Origin: Dipteris shenzhenensis
Taxonomy: Eukaryota; Polypodiophyta; Polypodiopsida; Gleicheniales
Reading direction: 5' to 3' (one strand)
DNA: 64,000 bases
Assembly (NCBI GenBank): GCA_047967505.1
Contig: CM106539.1
The first letter of the stretch is position 1, and each line of letters opens with the position of its first letter. The notes beneath the pieces were generated by a model. That model was not told the origin of the DNA. It did not search any database and saw nothing but the letters and a program-made list of their open reading frames with translations. Below are positions 10,682 through 21,915 of this stretch, piece by piece. The translations under genes and the position numbers were made by a program.

Positions 10682-11450
10682 GAATGGATCATTGTAAATA
10701 CCGTAGGTATGAATTATAAATACCTTGGTATGGGGTGAGAGTTATTTGTGTATGGGATATTATGGGGTTTTTAGAAAATAGGAAGTCTGAGTCATATAAA
10801 TAGGTGGGCTCATGTCCATGTGTTCCAATAATATAAGAGAGGCCACATGCCAAGCATGTGGAAGGCATGTGGAGGAGTGTGGAGTCAAGAGGAATCCTTC
10901 TAGAGTCCTATGTGGAATAAGGAGGATGTGGACATATGGAAAAGAGAGGGTCCCTATGGGCTCCATGTGGGGAGACTCTTGACTTTCTCAATATTTTATT
11001 GAGTCTTGAGCATCTTTTGATGGGACACATGGCCAAAGTAGCCAAAAAGGACATGGATGGTGACATACGGGCTTATGTAATTGATGGGGAAAGGAATCTA
11101 TAGGCAGCAATTGTAGATGGGTGAAGGAGGGTGACAAAATCTCTATAAAAGGAGCCCTCCTCTCCCTTGTTCATCATCTCTTCCACCATTAGGCCTCATG
11201 TTGTTGTAGTTCTAGTCTCCTCAAGCCTCTTTCATGAGCCTTCTCTCCCTCTTGTAGATATTCTCTTATGTCGACTCTTGAGTCCATCTCTCTCTAGTTC
11301 ATTCTCTCTCTATGAGTAGTCTTGGAGCTTCCGCTCCCTCTTGTACATATGAAACCTCTTCTACTCCCTTGTGTTTGTAGTATTTTGAATTGCATTGGAG
11401 TGGAGCCTCAGTCTATTATCGGCCGCTCATTGCACACACATGGTCCATCC
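10682..11450 (+). repeat. Probable 5' LTR or leader of a gypsy-type element, with TATA box
   Basis: A TATAAAA box at 11,144-11,150 is followed by a CT-rich stretch (11,155-11,400) with repeated CTCTCTC and CTTGTA runs, as in retrotransposon LTRs. It lies upstream of a gypsy gag in the same direction. No second copy is in the window and no clear primer site was found, so the limits are not known. Confidence 0.4.
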
Positions 11451-12386
11451 ATTTCTTGAGCCACCAAGGGAGTTACTTACTCTCCTCTAGGTGAAATCTA
11501 TGAGTGGTGGATCATTGATGAAGGTGGAGTCTTGAGGGATCATCCTGCTCAGGCGAAATTAGCATGGGTGGAGGGCACTTCTCATGACAGTTTGACCCAC
11601 TTTTGCAGAGTGTTGGGATGTTACCATCTTCATTCTCATCTAAGGGAGAAAAGTATGGTGTGGTATTTTGGCATAAAAGCTTCTTTTTAATGTCCCTTTC
11701 TCAATTATAAATATCTTTTTCACTCAGTTCAAAAGCAGTAGGAAGTGAAGGAGTACGTGAAGTTTATTACCCCTAACTTCATGTCACATCTTTTGGTGGA
11801 GACGCTGGGTATGTTTAGTATTGGATTCATCCCACCTTACTAAATGGTCTCAGGTGTACTTGATTGTATGTTATGCGGAACTAGAAGATTGTGAAGGTGA
11901 TGCTCAAGCTATTTGCATGGTCATTATGATCATATCCTTTATGTTTGCACTCTTGAATATGTTGGTGAATCGATAATGTTGGCAGTAGGCATAATGAGAT
12001 TGGGGATTGTTTCATGCACTAGCAGCTTGGTGTAAAGAAGAGTTGAGTCTTCAGGTAGTTTTTGACTATAACAATGGAGTGGTGATTCTCAATGCTTTCA
12101 ACTTCTTTTGCTATACAAATGATGAAGAGTACAATATCTTCAAGCTGTTATGCGCACTTCCAATTGTGAGAAGGATGATTCTTAAATGCATGTATACACA
12201 ATGTTTTCATGGTGTTGGTTGGTCACTTATTTTTGAAGATTTTGTTGAGGATGACATTGTGGAGGGTTTTCAACAAGTGGTTATGCATAATAAGTTGGTC
12301 TTGGTATACTAAGGCTCTGTGGGATCTTGTTTGGATCTTGTTTGGGATATTAGTTGGATCTTGGTGTTGCCTTTTTGTGTTTCATC
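11451..12386. other. Unassigned stretch before the gypsy gag
   Basis: One open stretch (12,007-12,312, plus) has no recognisable domain. The position between a likely promoter and gag suggests element leader or decayed gag N-terminus. Confidence 0.3.
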
Positions 12387-13403
12387 ATGGTGAAGATTCG
12401 AGTGTTTCGAGGGACCCAAGGGGAAGACTTGGAGTCTTATCTTCGGGATTTTGTTCGAGGATGTCGGCTTTCTGGATGGTCCATGAAGGATCTCGAGCGA
12501 AGATTTTGCCTGATTTTCTTGAAGGTGTAGCCTTGAGTTGGCATGAGGCCTTGCCTCACTTTATCAAGGAGGACTGGGACCAAGTGGTGGTAGCAGAAGC
12601 AGAGATTTGGGGCAGTGGAGTCACCAAATGCTTTGATGTTGTAGTTGGACCGGTTCTATCAAGGAAAGGGTGAGATGGTTGGCAATTCGATATGAAACTT
12701 TATGGACAAAGTATGAAAGGGCAGCTTTGCGAGCTATGGCATCTGCATCATCGGCCCCTCAAAGTCTCTCAGGGATGGAGCACTTAAAGATGAGCAAATT
12801 TGTTATGGCTTTGGAGTCTCGTCTTCACTCAAAAGTAATGAGTAAAGATCCAACAACATACGTGGAGGCACTTCGCATTGCAACCAAGAAAGAAGCTTCT
12901 CTAAAGATCGAATCCTCTTTTGTGTCTTTAACAGCTTCAACTTCTAAGGTGGAGGTAATGGGCACTCCTCAGGTACCGAAGTCCTCTGAGTTAGATCATA
13001 ACATCTCCCAATTAATAGTAGAGTTTGTTGATTTGAAATTGCATCTGGTTAATGCACAACAACCTAAAGCGAGTGTCCTAAATTGAGAAAGAAAGAAGAA
13101 AAACAAGTAGCCTTGTTAGAAGCTTCTTCAGGGGATGAGGAAAGAGAGGTAATGATGGCTAAACGGGGGCATGGTAAAGCAAAAGAAGAAGAAGAAAGCA
13201 AGGAAGAAGTAGATGAGGAACATCAGGAAGAGGAATGCCATATTAAGAAAAAGAGGGCATCTAGAAAGAGAATTAGCCAGTCAGACTTTCCTTTAGGACA
13301 AGGCATTGGAAGCTATGACTTGTTGTTCGACCTTAAAATAAAGGAAGCTCATATCACCTTTGGTCAATTACTTGCTTTGTCTCCAAAACTACGGAAGGAA
13401 TAG
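12387..13403 (+). pseudogene. Gypsy-type gag, broken
   Basis: From ATG 12,387 the text MVKIRVFRGTQGEDLESYLR is a retrotransposon Gag start; a frameshift near 12,500 moves the core (LPDFLEGVALSWHEALPHF) to another frame, and another near 12,665 leads to RYETLWTKYERAALRAMASA and MSKFVMALESRLHSKV. A stop at 13,084-13,086 separates a highly charged Glu/Lys tail that ends YDLLFDLKIKEAHITFGQLL. The order Gag core, charged linker, then protease (next entries) fits Ty3/gypsy. No zinc knuckle is visible. Confidence 0.72.
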
Positions 13404-13425
13404 GGACAGCTAGCAAGGCACAAGA

Positions 13426-14216
13426 GTGTCAAAGAAGAAAAAGAAGAAAAGTTCTATTCATGTTGTTAAAAAGGTAGATATAGATGTTGGTGATGATGTA
13501 CCTATGGTTGATGTGATCATTTATGGTCAAGTGATTTCTAATGTGCACATTGATGGAGGTGCATTGATTAATGTCATGAGTGAGAAGACCATGATAGATG
13601 CTGATTTAAAACACTCTAGTACTACCTCTCCTTATCATGAGCGATAGAGATCCACGAATGACTAGCATGTTCTGGAGAGGTTTGTTTGATAACATGGGTA
13701 CCTCGTTGCTGTTTTCATCTTCTTTTCATCCACAGTCTGATGGCAATCAAAAGAGGCAAATTCTATAGCTTTGAATTTGTTGCGTTGTTATGTGTCTGAG
13801 CACAAAGCAAAATGGGAACAGTATTTACTACTGATTGAGTATGCATACAAAAATACATTGCACTTTTCCATGGGTAAGGCACCATTTGAAATAGTGGAAG
13901 GAGAGAGAGGTTCCTCCTATTTTGCATACAAAAGAGAAGATATTTGTGGCTGATGAGTATGTGGAAAACTTGCATCAAATTGGCTGACAACACTAGGGTA
14001 AAGACCTTGGGAGTTGTGAAGAATCTAGAAGTGGATGTATGTGGAATTTCTGTGCCGACTACTTTTCAAGTGATCCCTACCAAGCCAAATACACATGCCT
14101 ATCCATTGATTTTGGGAAGGCCTTGGCTATGCAAGGTGAAAGCTATTCAAAAGTGGGATACTGGAGAATTGAATTTGCAGGGAAATGATAAGAAGGTGCA
14201 CTACAACCTTGTGTAG
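13426..14216 (+). pseudogene. Gypsy-type aspartic protease, split by an integrase piece
   Basis: The N-terminal half (13,426-13,605) has VISNVHIDGGALINVMSE, with the D-G-G active-site form often seen in plant gypsy proteases. The C-terminal half resumes at about 13,977 with IKLADNTRVKTLGVVKNLEV and ends PLILGRPWLCKVKAIQKWDTG, the retropepsin flap and ILGRPWL motif. Between them lies about 370 bp of integrase coding (separate entry). After 14,216 a short related spacer runs to about 14,560 without a further domain; RT and integrase of this element itself are absent. Confidence 0.78.
13605..13976 (+). pseudogene. Gypsy integrase fragment inserted in the protease
   Basis: The fragment reads IMSDRDPRMTSMFW, SSSFHPQSDGNQ, WEQYLLLIEYAYKNTLHFSM, then KAPFEIVEG and, after a frameshift near 13,915, KEKIFVADEYVENLHQI. 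These are the second catalytic Asp and the region where the catalytic Glu should be (DGN-QK instead of DGQTE), followed by the integrase C-terminal arm. It has the same orientation as its host element but belongs at the other end of pol. A TAG lies at 13,767-13,769. How it came there is unknown; see findings. Confidence 0.75.
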
Positions 14217-14564
14217 AGAGTATCAATCACTCATTCAAGTTGCCAACTTTATTGACCCCTAGATTTCTACATAGCATGGATGTTGATGAAGAGTTCTTGG
14301 TCACGTGTTTTTCTTCTAGACCTTTAGGAGAAACAATGCCACTTTACATACCAACCTTAGGCTATCAAACTTGGTCTCCCTTGCACCACATGATGAGGAT
14401 CCAAGTGTCTCATAAACTAAGCATTCATCCACAAGACATGGGTATCTATGTCCATGAAGCAACACTCAAGGATGACTGCATCTCAAGTCATTCAAAGCTT
14501 GCCAGGCTAGGTCAAAGTCTTTTTTTTTTCCCCTATTACAACACACATTTGTGTCTTTGAGTTC

Positions 14565-15850
14565 CTTGGTATACTAGGCTTACAATCCTTAAAGCTCCTT
14601 CACTCGATTGAAAGAAAGGTTCTCCACCACAAATTGAAAGGAAGGTTCTCAACCACAAATTAAACTATTAACTAAGCATAAACAACATAATTAAACTATT
14701 CATCAAACTATAAGAACATGCTATTCCAACCACCGCACTGGTTCAATGGCGGCACACTAAGAACATAAATTAAACTATTAAAATATGCATCTATCAACCA
14801 ATGGTTTTAAACTATTAATTAAATTATAATAACATGCTATTCCATTCAGTAGGATTTCTTTAAACCTACTCGATGGGCTTATGGCACACTAAGGAAATAA
14901 ATCAAACTACTAAAAAACAAAATTGTTTCAACCATTGGACTGGTTGGAAAGCAATTTGGGCAAGCTAAGAATATTCATTAATTTATAACAAAACATAGCA
15001 CATAAAAAATCACTAGGAAAGTCACGTTAACTTGGAAAAAAATAAATTTTGGGCACACAAAGAATAAACTTTAACAAAACAAAGTACATGCAAAATATAT
15101 TGCTATTTATTTTTGGTAGGTGAATGATGACACTGGGACATACATGGCCCTTGCCCCTAAAGGGGACCCCTCAAGGGTTGTATTAACTTTGGCCCTTTGT
15201 GAAACACACGAAGTGAAATAAATGGCAAAGTATACAAACATGTGGCTTGGGCAATGCGTGTATAATTAATAGTGTTTCTCCTTCAATCCACCTTTAGCTT
15301 TTTTTATTCTCCTTCAAGAATTCAATATATCCAAAATTCTGTCCAATGATGGTATTTTCCTTCAAGGCTAGACATGTTTCAGAGTCCTTTTGAGGAATCA
15401 AAAAGGCTTTAAGTTCATTTTGGTTTCTCAAAAAGAGTTTGAAACATATCCAAGGCATGAAAGAAAATAGAATATGTGTCAAGACATTGAATAGGCTTTT
15501 AGATATATTTGACTCATGAGTCTTCTGGTTGCAGCTACTATGGACTTTTAGACATATTCAACTTATGAGCCTTATGGTTCACTTTTGTTCCAACCATACG
15601 TATGGTTTAGGACAAGCATATTAATTGTTGTTTGAACTAAACCAACTCAGTGATATATTGCTATTCCAAACACCGGACCGGTCTAGGACCTTTGAATCTG
15701 ACACAGACATATTTTCTTTTTTTTTTAAAGGAATTTCTTTAACCGTAAAAAAATTAGTGGAAACTCAACAAATAAACTATTACAAAACAATAGTTTCAAC
15801 CATCAAGCTAGTTTAGGACAGTCACATGAGCTCCAAGATAACCTAGCTTA
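14565..15850. repeat. AT-rich degenerate repeat family
   Basis: Blocks such as ATAAGAACATGCTATTCCA (14,710) and ATAATAACATGCTATTCCA (14,826), and GCACACTAAGAACATAAAT (14,754) versus GCACACTAAGGAAATAAAT (14,885), recur about every 115-130 bp. Weaker copies with GCTATTCCAA and TTTCAACCA continue near 14,930, 15,660 and 15,795. This is a decayed tandem array of unknown origin. Confidence 0.5.
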
Positions 15851-17600
15851 CAACAAAATTTACTCACTTGCATTGTGTGAAGCATGTGTATGATGAGATG
15901 ATGAAATTTCTTGCATCCTATCCCTTTTTTACAGATGTCCTTGTGCTAAAACAATGTCAATTAGCAATGATTTCCTTTTCTTACACTCTATTTCTAGGAT
16001 AGAGCTACACCACTTCCACTCTATGGCTAATTGTTAGAACCATGTTGACCTTCTGACTAACAAAATCATTGATGTTGTGTGCCCAAGCCATTTCTTATTT
16101 ATTTAAAGGGACACAAACATGGCTAATGTTGCTCTCTTTTTAGCTAGTTGATCTAAGCTATGTATCCCTTCCACTTTGGGTAGGCCATCTTTAAGTTAGA
16201 GAGTAAACTCACCTGGGTGTGCATCTCCTAAGGTGTTGGTAGAGTTGCCGCTCTAGACAATTTTTAGTGCAAGTAAAAGCTTCTAAAGACTCGAGACTAG
16301 TAGTCATTAGGATGTCCTGACGTAGCTCGTGTTCCTTGCTCTGATGACAATGTTTCAATGCCTACATTTAAGAGTCAAGACCACCGATAGAATAGCTTGC
16401 AAGGATTGGCTTAAATTGATATAGATTCTTTCAAAGGCATTGCATTTGGCTTGTTGCCATGGAGGAGGGGTTTGGATAAATTAGAGAGAACATGCATGGT
16501 AGTGGTTGATAAAAAATGAGTACTAGGTTGCTCCCCCTATATGTTTTTTATTTACTGAGGCACCTAAAATTAGACACAAAATTAAGTCCAACCTCTAAGC
16601 TATGATGAAAGAGATACCATATGCACATTTAAAAACTTGTGCATAGACATGCAAGTGAGTTCATCCATGATGCATGCATGCCCATAACAGCAATCCAATG
16701 AGGATGCACATTTGGATGTACACATTCATGCAACTCGGTGTGCACATTGCAAAGGGTGTAAGGGATGAATGTAAAGTGTACAAACCAAACACACACAAAA
16801 ACATGATGACAACAAAGGACACCAAGATGCTAGCCATAAAATTAGTCTTTTATATAAACATCTTTAGGGTTAAGAGCAGGGTTAATATTAGGGTTACCAA
16901 ACAAACTAGAACCGAAGAAGTTACTCCAATGACCTCATATGCCTCATTGCCTACTGTTTCAACCATTGCTTGAGCCAAACCTCTATTGTGAAAGTACAAT
17001 GGAGGTGCAAAAGTCTAATAAGATTTAGCCTTAGTTGGAGTCACTTATCAAGTACATATTTTCATTCACCCCTATTAATTCAATGGTCAAAGTCACTACT
17101 TGGCAAGGCTAAATGTTTCAAGGGAGTCTACGTAGTCTTCTCCAAAGAAAAGAACCTTCGATTAGAAAATTAAACAAGGTAGTGGTACCACTATGGCCCT
17201 TCTTGGATAATTTTTTTAATTTATTGATTTTAATGCAAAAAATTTAAGATATGCTTGTATGTCATTGAATTTTATTTCATAGATGTAGTTATTGGCATTG
17301 TTTTTCAAAAGCTAGCATGTGGTTGCATTCACATGATTTTTTGTGGGGTGGTGTTTGTTAGATAAAGAGTTTGTTGTATGATGTTTAATATGTTGTAAAC
17401 AATTGCAAAATTATGTATCGGCCTTGTTTTTTATAGAATGTTGTTGTTAGCTTTTTTTTTTTTGCATAGTATTGCAAATCATGTAGAGGTAATGTAAAGC
17501 GAATGTTTTTTGCTAGGGCTAATCATGAAGGAATTGTGAATGCCTATTTTTTATGTTTGTCTTGGTATTTGAATAACGTAAAATGCATTGCAAAATGTAT
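15851..17600. other. AT-rich stretch without recognisable gene
   Basis: Open stretches at 16,674-16,973 and 16,970-17,173 show no domain. The right end should include the unmapped 3' terminus of the Helitron-like element that follows on the minus strand; I see no unambiguous terminal hairpin. Confidence 0.3.
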
Positions 17601-17630
17601 GGTTTAATTATGCACGCATATATGTTATGG

Positions 17631-18119
17631 AGTGGTCTTACCAATATGTGTATGTTGTTCCACAGTAAGTGGTTGTCTTTGGCATGTTGCTCCAAATGTG
17701 ATCTAATTGTGTTCCATATATTGTGATGATGTGATCGCATTGTTGGGTGTAATTGAAGGTATTCATAATTTCTTTTAATGTGGTCGGTTGTTTTGCTTTT
17801 TGTAACATGTCAATGTTGAAATCTCCTAGTAGGATAACGTTGTGTGCTTCAACAATGGATGACAATGTATCATGTAGTAGTTGAAAGATAATTTGTATTG
17901 TTTGGATGGTGATCTATATATATTTACAATCGTGTATTGTGCATGGTTTGTTTTGATGCGGCTCTTTGTAATCTCAATTTTGTATTGTGCAATTTTGTTT
18001 GTCTACTTAATGGTGATATCATTTTGCAACAGGGTGCAAGTTGAGTGGTTGTCAATAAGAAAGTGTTGGAGAGATGCATTTGACATTGTTTAGCCCTGTC
18101 TCTTGCAAACAAATAATGT
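17631..18119 (-). pseudogene. Endonuclease (EEP family) domain at the C-terminus of the Helitron-like gene
   Basis: On the minus strand, right after the helicase, the text runs PTETLVKSDIICLQETGLNN, the SD-IICLQET start of an endonuclease/exonuclease/phosphatase fold with the catalytic Glu. Later come VILLGDFNIDML (the GDFN motif) and GTQLDHIWS, and finally YW-stop-DH, where SDH is usual, at about 17,631. Two frameshifts and several stops break it. A LINE origin is unlikely because no LINE RT follows and the helicase reads directly into it. Helitron-like elements with such a C-terminal endonuclease are the Helentron/Helitron2 type; the domain is thought to assist cleavage. Confidence 0.82.
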
Positions 18120-18125
18120 CTGACT

Positions 18126-18727
18126 TCACAAGTGTCTCAGTGGGCACCTTGATTGAGTTGCTAATCTTTCCATTTCTTCATGAATGTCTTTGTCTATGAG
18201 GAAATGTTGTTGTTGCAGTGGTTGGACCAAGAAAAGATTTACACGTGATAGTGCTGTGAACGTAAGATCGTGCATGTGAATCCCTATCAAGGAGAAAGAG
18301 ACCTTGTCCATTGTAAACCCTTGTGCTCTGTGAATTATTCGTGCCGCAGCTAGTTGGATTGGGAATTGTCGGCGAGTGAGGATGGTTTTTTTACAAGGAC
18401 CAATTTGTATTTCTCTTGTGACTCTTAACATTGGTGTCCATTTGTGATTAATAGTTGTTGTATGTGCATGGAAATTACTTTCTCTTGCTTCTTTTCCTAT
18501 TTGTGGATTTTAAAATCAAATCCATATGATTTCATCATTTTGATATGTATACATGCTCATGAAAACACCATCTACACCATTAACTAATCCATCTTGTTGA
18601 TTAATGTTTCCCGAGCATAATTTGACTAACATCCCTTCTTTAATTTTTATAGTTGCTCGTAGGCCATCTGTTGCTTTAGGGTTTTCTAATACTTTACATG
18701 AAATGTGGCTATCACTATTGAATGTAT
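18126..18727 (-). pseudogene. PIF1-type helicase, C-terminal half (part of the Helitron-like gene)
   Basis: Reading down from 18,727 the minus strand gives NSDSHISCKVLENPK, then KIKEGMLVKLCSGNINQQDG and LVNGVDGVF, the late PIF1 motifs around nucleic-acid binding. The last block has QFPIQLAAARIIHRAQGFTM and HDLTFTALSRVN, matching PIF1 motifs V and VI (AxTIHKSQG and TALSR types). It ends EEMERLA before the endonuclease. The preceding half of the helicase is 11.9 kb away at 30,603-31,330; the Tat retrotransposon sits precisely between them. Confidence 0.9.
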
Positions 18728-18732
18728 CAATT

Positions 18733-19956
18733 TGTTGGCTCTTTCCTACCGCTTTCGTAGGAAGAGCTGGGTATTCTATGTTGCAGGGTTCCGAGGCTTT
18801 TTGTCACCTACAGATATATTGGAATTGTCGTTGTAGTATATATGTAGCTTAGGACCTCGAGTCGTGTTCCGGTGAGAGACGTAGGCTTAAGTGTGGTGAG
18901 TAAACATAATGCAAGCATGTGTAAAAGGCACATAAACCATTGTTGTTGGGGTAATGAAGGCTTTCGCCTTCATTGGGGGTTGTAGGGTTTAGGAGGAGTT
19001 TAAGGGTTTAGGAGGAGTTTAAGGGTTCAGAAGGAGGTTCCAGGGTTCAGAAGGAGGTTCCAAGGTTTAGAAGGAGTTCAGGGTTAGGAGGAGTATCCAA
19101 GGTTCAGAGTAGAGTACATGGTGGAGAACTCGTCTCCCTCGTAGATCATTGAGTTTAAGGGTTTAGGAAAGCATAGGAGTGGGAGAAGAAGAAGGTGTAA
19201 GAGCATGGGTGAAGTAAGAGAGAGAGGAGGAAGGAGGAGGAGGGAAGAGGAGGAGGGAGAGGGAGGAGAGAGGAGGAGGAGGAGGAGGGAGGAGGAGGAG
19301 GAGGAGGAGGAGGGAGGAGGAGGAAGGAGGAGGAGGAGGAGGAGGAGGGAGAAGGGAGGAGGAGAGGGAGAGGATGGGTTACAGGGTTAGAGGAGAGGGG
19401 AGAAGGGTTGCAAGGTTAGGACATGCTTTTGGACGTGCAGTGCAAGGAAGCATGGACACTTGAGACAAATGCTTGGAATACCAATGTAGACTCAACACAA
19501 TGCCCCAAGAGTCTGGGCTTCATTCCATTATGGGGTATTTATACAAGTTGGAGAGCTTCTCTCTCTGCATGTAACACAAAGTCGTATCACAAAGTTGTAA
19601 CACAAAGTTGTATCACAAAGTCGTAACACAAAGTTGTGTCACAAAGTCGTAACACAAAGTTGTGTCATAAAGTCGTAACACATTCTCTCTCCTCATGTAG
19701 AAGATGTAACACAAAGTTGTTACACAAAGTTGTTACACAAAGTTGTAACACAAAGTTGTGTCACAAAGTTGTATCACAAAGTCGTAACACATTCTCTCTC
19801 TTCATGTAGACAAACTCGTAACACAAAGTTGTTACACAAAGTCGTAACATAAAGTTGTGTCTAGAAGTTGTAACACAAAGTTGTAACACAAAGTTGTATC
19901 ACAAAGCTGTATCACCTTCTCTTTCTTCATAAGTTCATGTTGGCACAGAGTCAACA
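18733..19956 (-). repeat. 3' LTR of the Tat-type element
   Basis: 1,224 bp. It contains a purine-rich GGA/GAG tract (19,211-19,375, plus-strand view), short GGTTCAGAAGGAGGTTC repeats near 19,030-19,080, and a run of about 25 degenerate 12-14-bp units of the type CAAAGTTGTAACA (19,570-19,916). Four of its differences from the other LTR cluster within 25 bp of one end. Confidence 0.95.
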
Positions 19957-19980
19957 TACTCCCGGATCCATTTTATTACC
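19957..19980 (-). other. Polypurine tract of the Tat-type element
   Basis: On the minus strand GGATCCGGGAGTA directly precedes the 3' LTR start TGTTGACTC, the position where plus-strand cDNA synthesis is primed. Confidence 0.6.
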
Positions 19981-20111
19981 CGTCCTCGGGTTATGGCTTA
20001 TTTTGATTTCAGAGTTGGGATGCCATGTGCATAATTCAGTGGCTATTTGGCTTGTGGTATGCGAGTCGTTCCTGCTATAATGCTTTTGCACCACACAATT
20101 TGTAGTCAATA

Positions 20112-20550
20112 GTCAAGAAACTTATCTCCTCTTAAGGAGGGGTAGATGACTATGATTGCCAGAGGGGATCTCGTTGCTGAGGTTGCAGATGCTGCCATCG
20201 AATCTTCTTGGGAAGAGGTTTAGCGGGGGTCTCGTTGTGGAGGATTGGTATAAAGGATGTTGGTCAAGAAGCTTGTCTCCACTTAAGGAGGGGTAGATGA
20301 CTGAATGTCAGAGGGGATCTCGTTGCTGAGGTTGCAGACGCTGCCATCGAATCTTCTTGGGAAGAGATTTGGCGGGGGTCTCGTTGTTGAGGCTGTCATT
20401 TCTTGCTATCTTGCATACATGTTGGATGCGATTGCACCCGTAGCATTGAGCTTGTAGATAATTAGTATGCAAGTTTGATATTTTTGCATATAGGAGACGG
20501 CTGTGATGTTTGGCGGGGGTCTCGTTGTGGAGGCTGCAGACTCTGTTGCC
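20112..20550. repeat. ~150-bp tandem repeats in the 3' untranslated part of the Tat-type element
   Basis: A unit with GGAGGGGTAGATGACT, GGGGATCTCGTTGCTGAGG, CATCGAATCTTCTTGGGAAG and GCGGGGGTCTCGTTG occurs at about 20,112-20,263 and 20,264-20,400, with a partial third copy at 20,510-20,550. A smaller duplication (ATGTGCAAAAA-CGTGC) lies at 20,754-20,850. No coding is seen between integrase and LTR. Confidence 0.75.
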
Positions 20551-20861
20551 AATTCATCTTGAGTTTTGGCATAGCTTTGTGTAGTGCGTGTGAATTCATT
20601 GCATGCTTTGAGAGTATGGAATGAAAGTGTGTGATACTATTTTTTATGCAATCTATTATGTGCCTATGCAAAATCATGTGAGTGCATGTGATGTGTCTAA
20701 CTATATGCTTATTTGTGGGATTTGATAGGGAAACTAAGACTCAAACATCCCTAATGTGCAAAAAACGTGCGTATGCAGTGAGTGTGCGTTTAAGAATCTG
20801 GTGCAAACTATATGTGCAAAAACGTGCATATGCGAGTGAGTGCTTGTGATACAATCTAATC

Positions 20862-21915
20862 CTAACTAAGGAAGACTTGGTTTCCCAAATCTTCGTTTTT
20901 GTCGGGGATGGCTCGCGTGTTGATGTAGTAGCGCTTCAGTCGGCTCCCATTTATTGTTGTGTTGAATTGGACTCCATCTAGTGTTTCAAGTAGCACAGCG
21001 CCAATGGGATTCATCTTTCGTACTCGGTAGGGTCCTTGACCTAGATACTTCAGTTTTCCCTTGTGTACTTTGGCATTGTATAACAGGACTAAGTCGCCTT
21101 CCTTGATGTCTTTAGCTTTCAGATTCCTGTCAAACCATGCCTTTCTTCGACGTTTTTCTGTTGTCATGGCATGATAAGCGACTAGTCTTGTCTCTGTATG
21201 CTTTTCCAACTGACAGAGCCTTTCTTTCAAGGACTCATGATCACCCATGCGTTCTTGTATTGCGATGCGCAGGCTTGGTATTACAAATTCAAGTGGGACC
21301 ACGGCTTCAAGGCCGTACACCAATTGAAAAGGTGTGTTCCCTATACTGACCTTGAATGTGGTTCTGTATGCCCATAAGGCTGCATTCAGTTTCTCTGCCC
21401 AATCAGAACGCTGTGGTTCTACTACCTTGGTGAGGATATTGCATATGATTTTGTTTGTGGATTCTGCTAGTCCATTCCCTTGGGGGTAGTAGGGTGTGCT
21501 TTTTCTATGAATGACCATGAAGCCATACAAGAGTTCTTGGATTACCTCATTGACAAAATGTGTGCCTCTATCCGACACAATTTCAAGGGGGCATCCGAAT
21601 CGGGTGATCACATGTTCGTACAAGAATCTTGCTGTGCTTTTGGCATCTGCCTTTCTGACTGCTTTAGCTTCAGCCCATTTTGTAAAGTAATCAGTGGCCA
21701 CAATGATGTAGCGTGCCTGTGTTCCTTTTGCTGCTGGATGTATGGGACCCACATAATCAATCCCCCATTTTTCAAATGGCTGTTGTGCAACAACTGTTGT
21801 TAGAGGATTGAAGTCTTTGTGTTGTGGTTTAATAGTTCGTTGGCATACATCACAGCCTTTTACATATTCATAGGCATCTGCCCACAGTGTTGGCCACCAG
21901 TAGCCTGCTGGTTAT
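20862..21915 (-). pseudogene. Tat-type integrase, N-terminally truncated
   Basis: On the minus strand coding starts abruptly with AGYWWPTLWADAYEYVKGCD at about 21,905, so only the CxxC half (CDVC) of the HHCC zinc domain is present. The DDE core is complete: GIDYVGPIHP, EIVSDRGTHF and NGLAESTN give D, D and E. The C-terminal region (GDLVLLYNAKVHKGKL, LGQGPYRV, NGSRLKRYY) is typical of plant Tat/Athila-group integrases, with no chromodomain. The frame is open to the stop at 20,862. Its frame differs from that of RT because of the deletion just upstream, so it would not be made as part of the polyprotein. Confidence 0.93.

Noticed and set aside
17631-17865. LINE endonuclease instead of transposon endonuclease
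   Set aside because: No LINE RT downstream, and the upstream coding runs directly out of the helicase C-terminus (IKVPTETLVKSDIICLQET).
19205-19390. Glu/Arg/Gly-rich open frame in the LTRs
   Set aside because: A product of the GGA/GAG tract in the LTR; present in both LTR copies.
19570-19916. CRISPR-like regular repeats
   Set aside because: Units are directly adjacent without unique spacers and lie within both LTRs of a retrotransposon in eukaryotic DNA.
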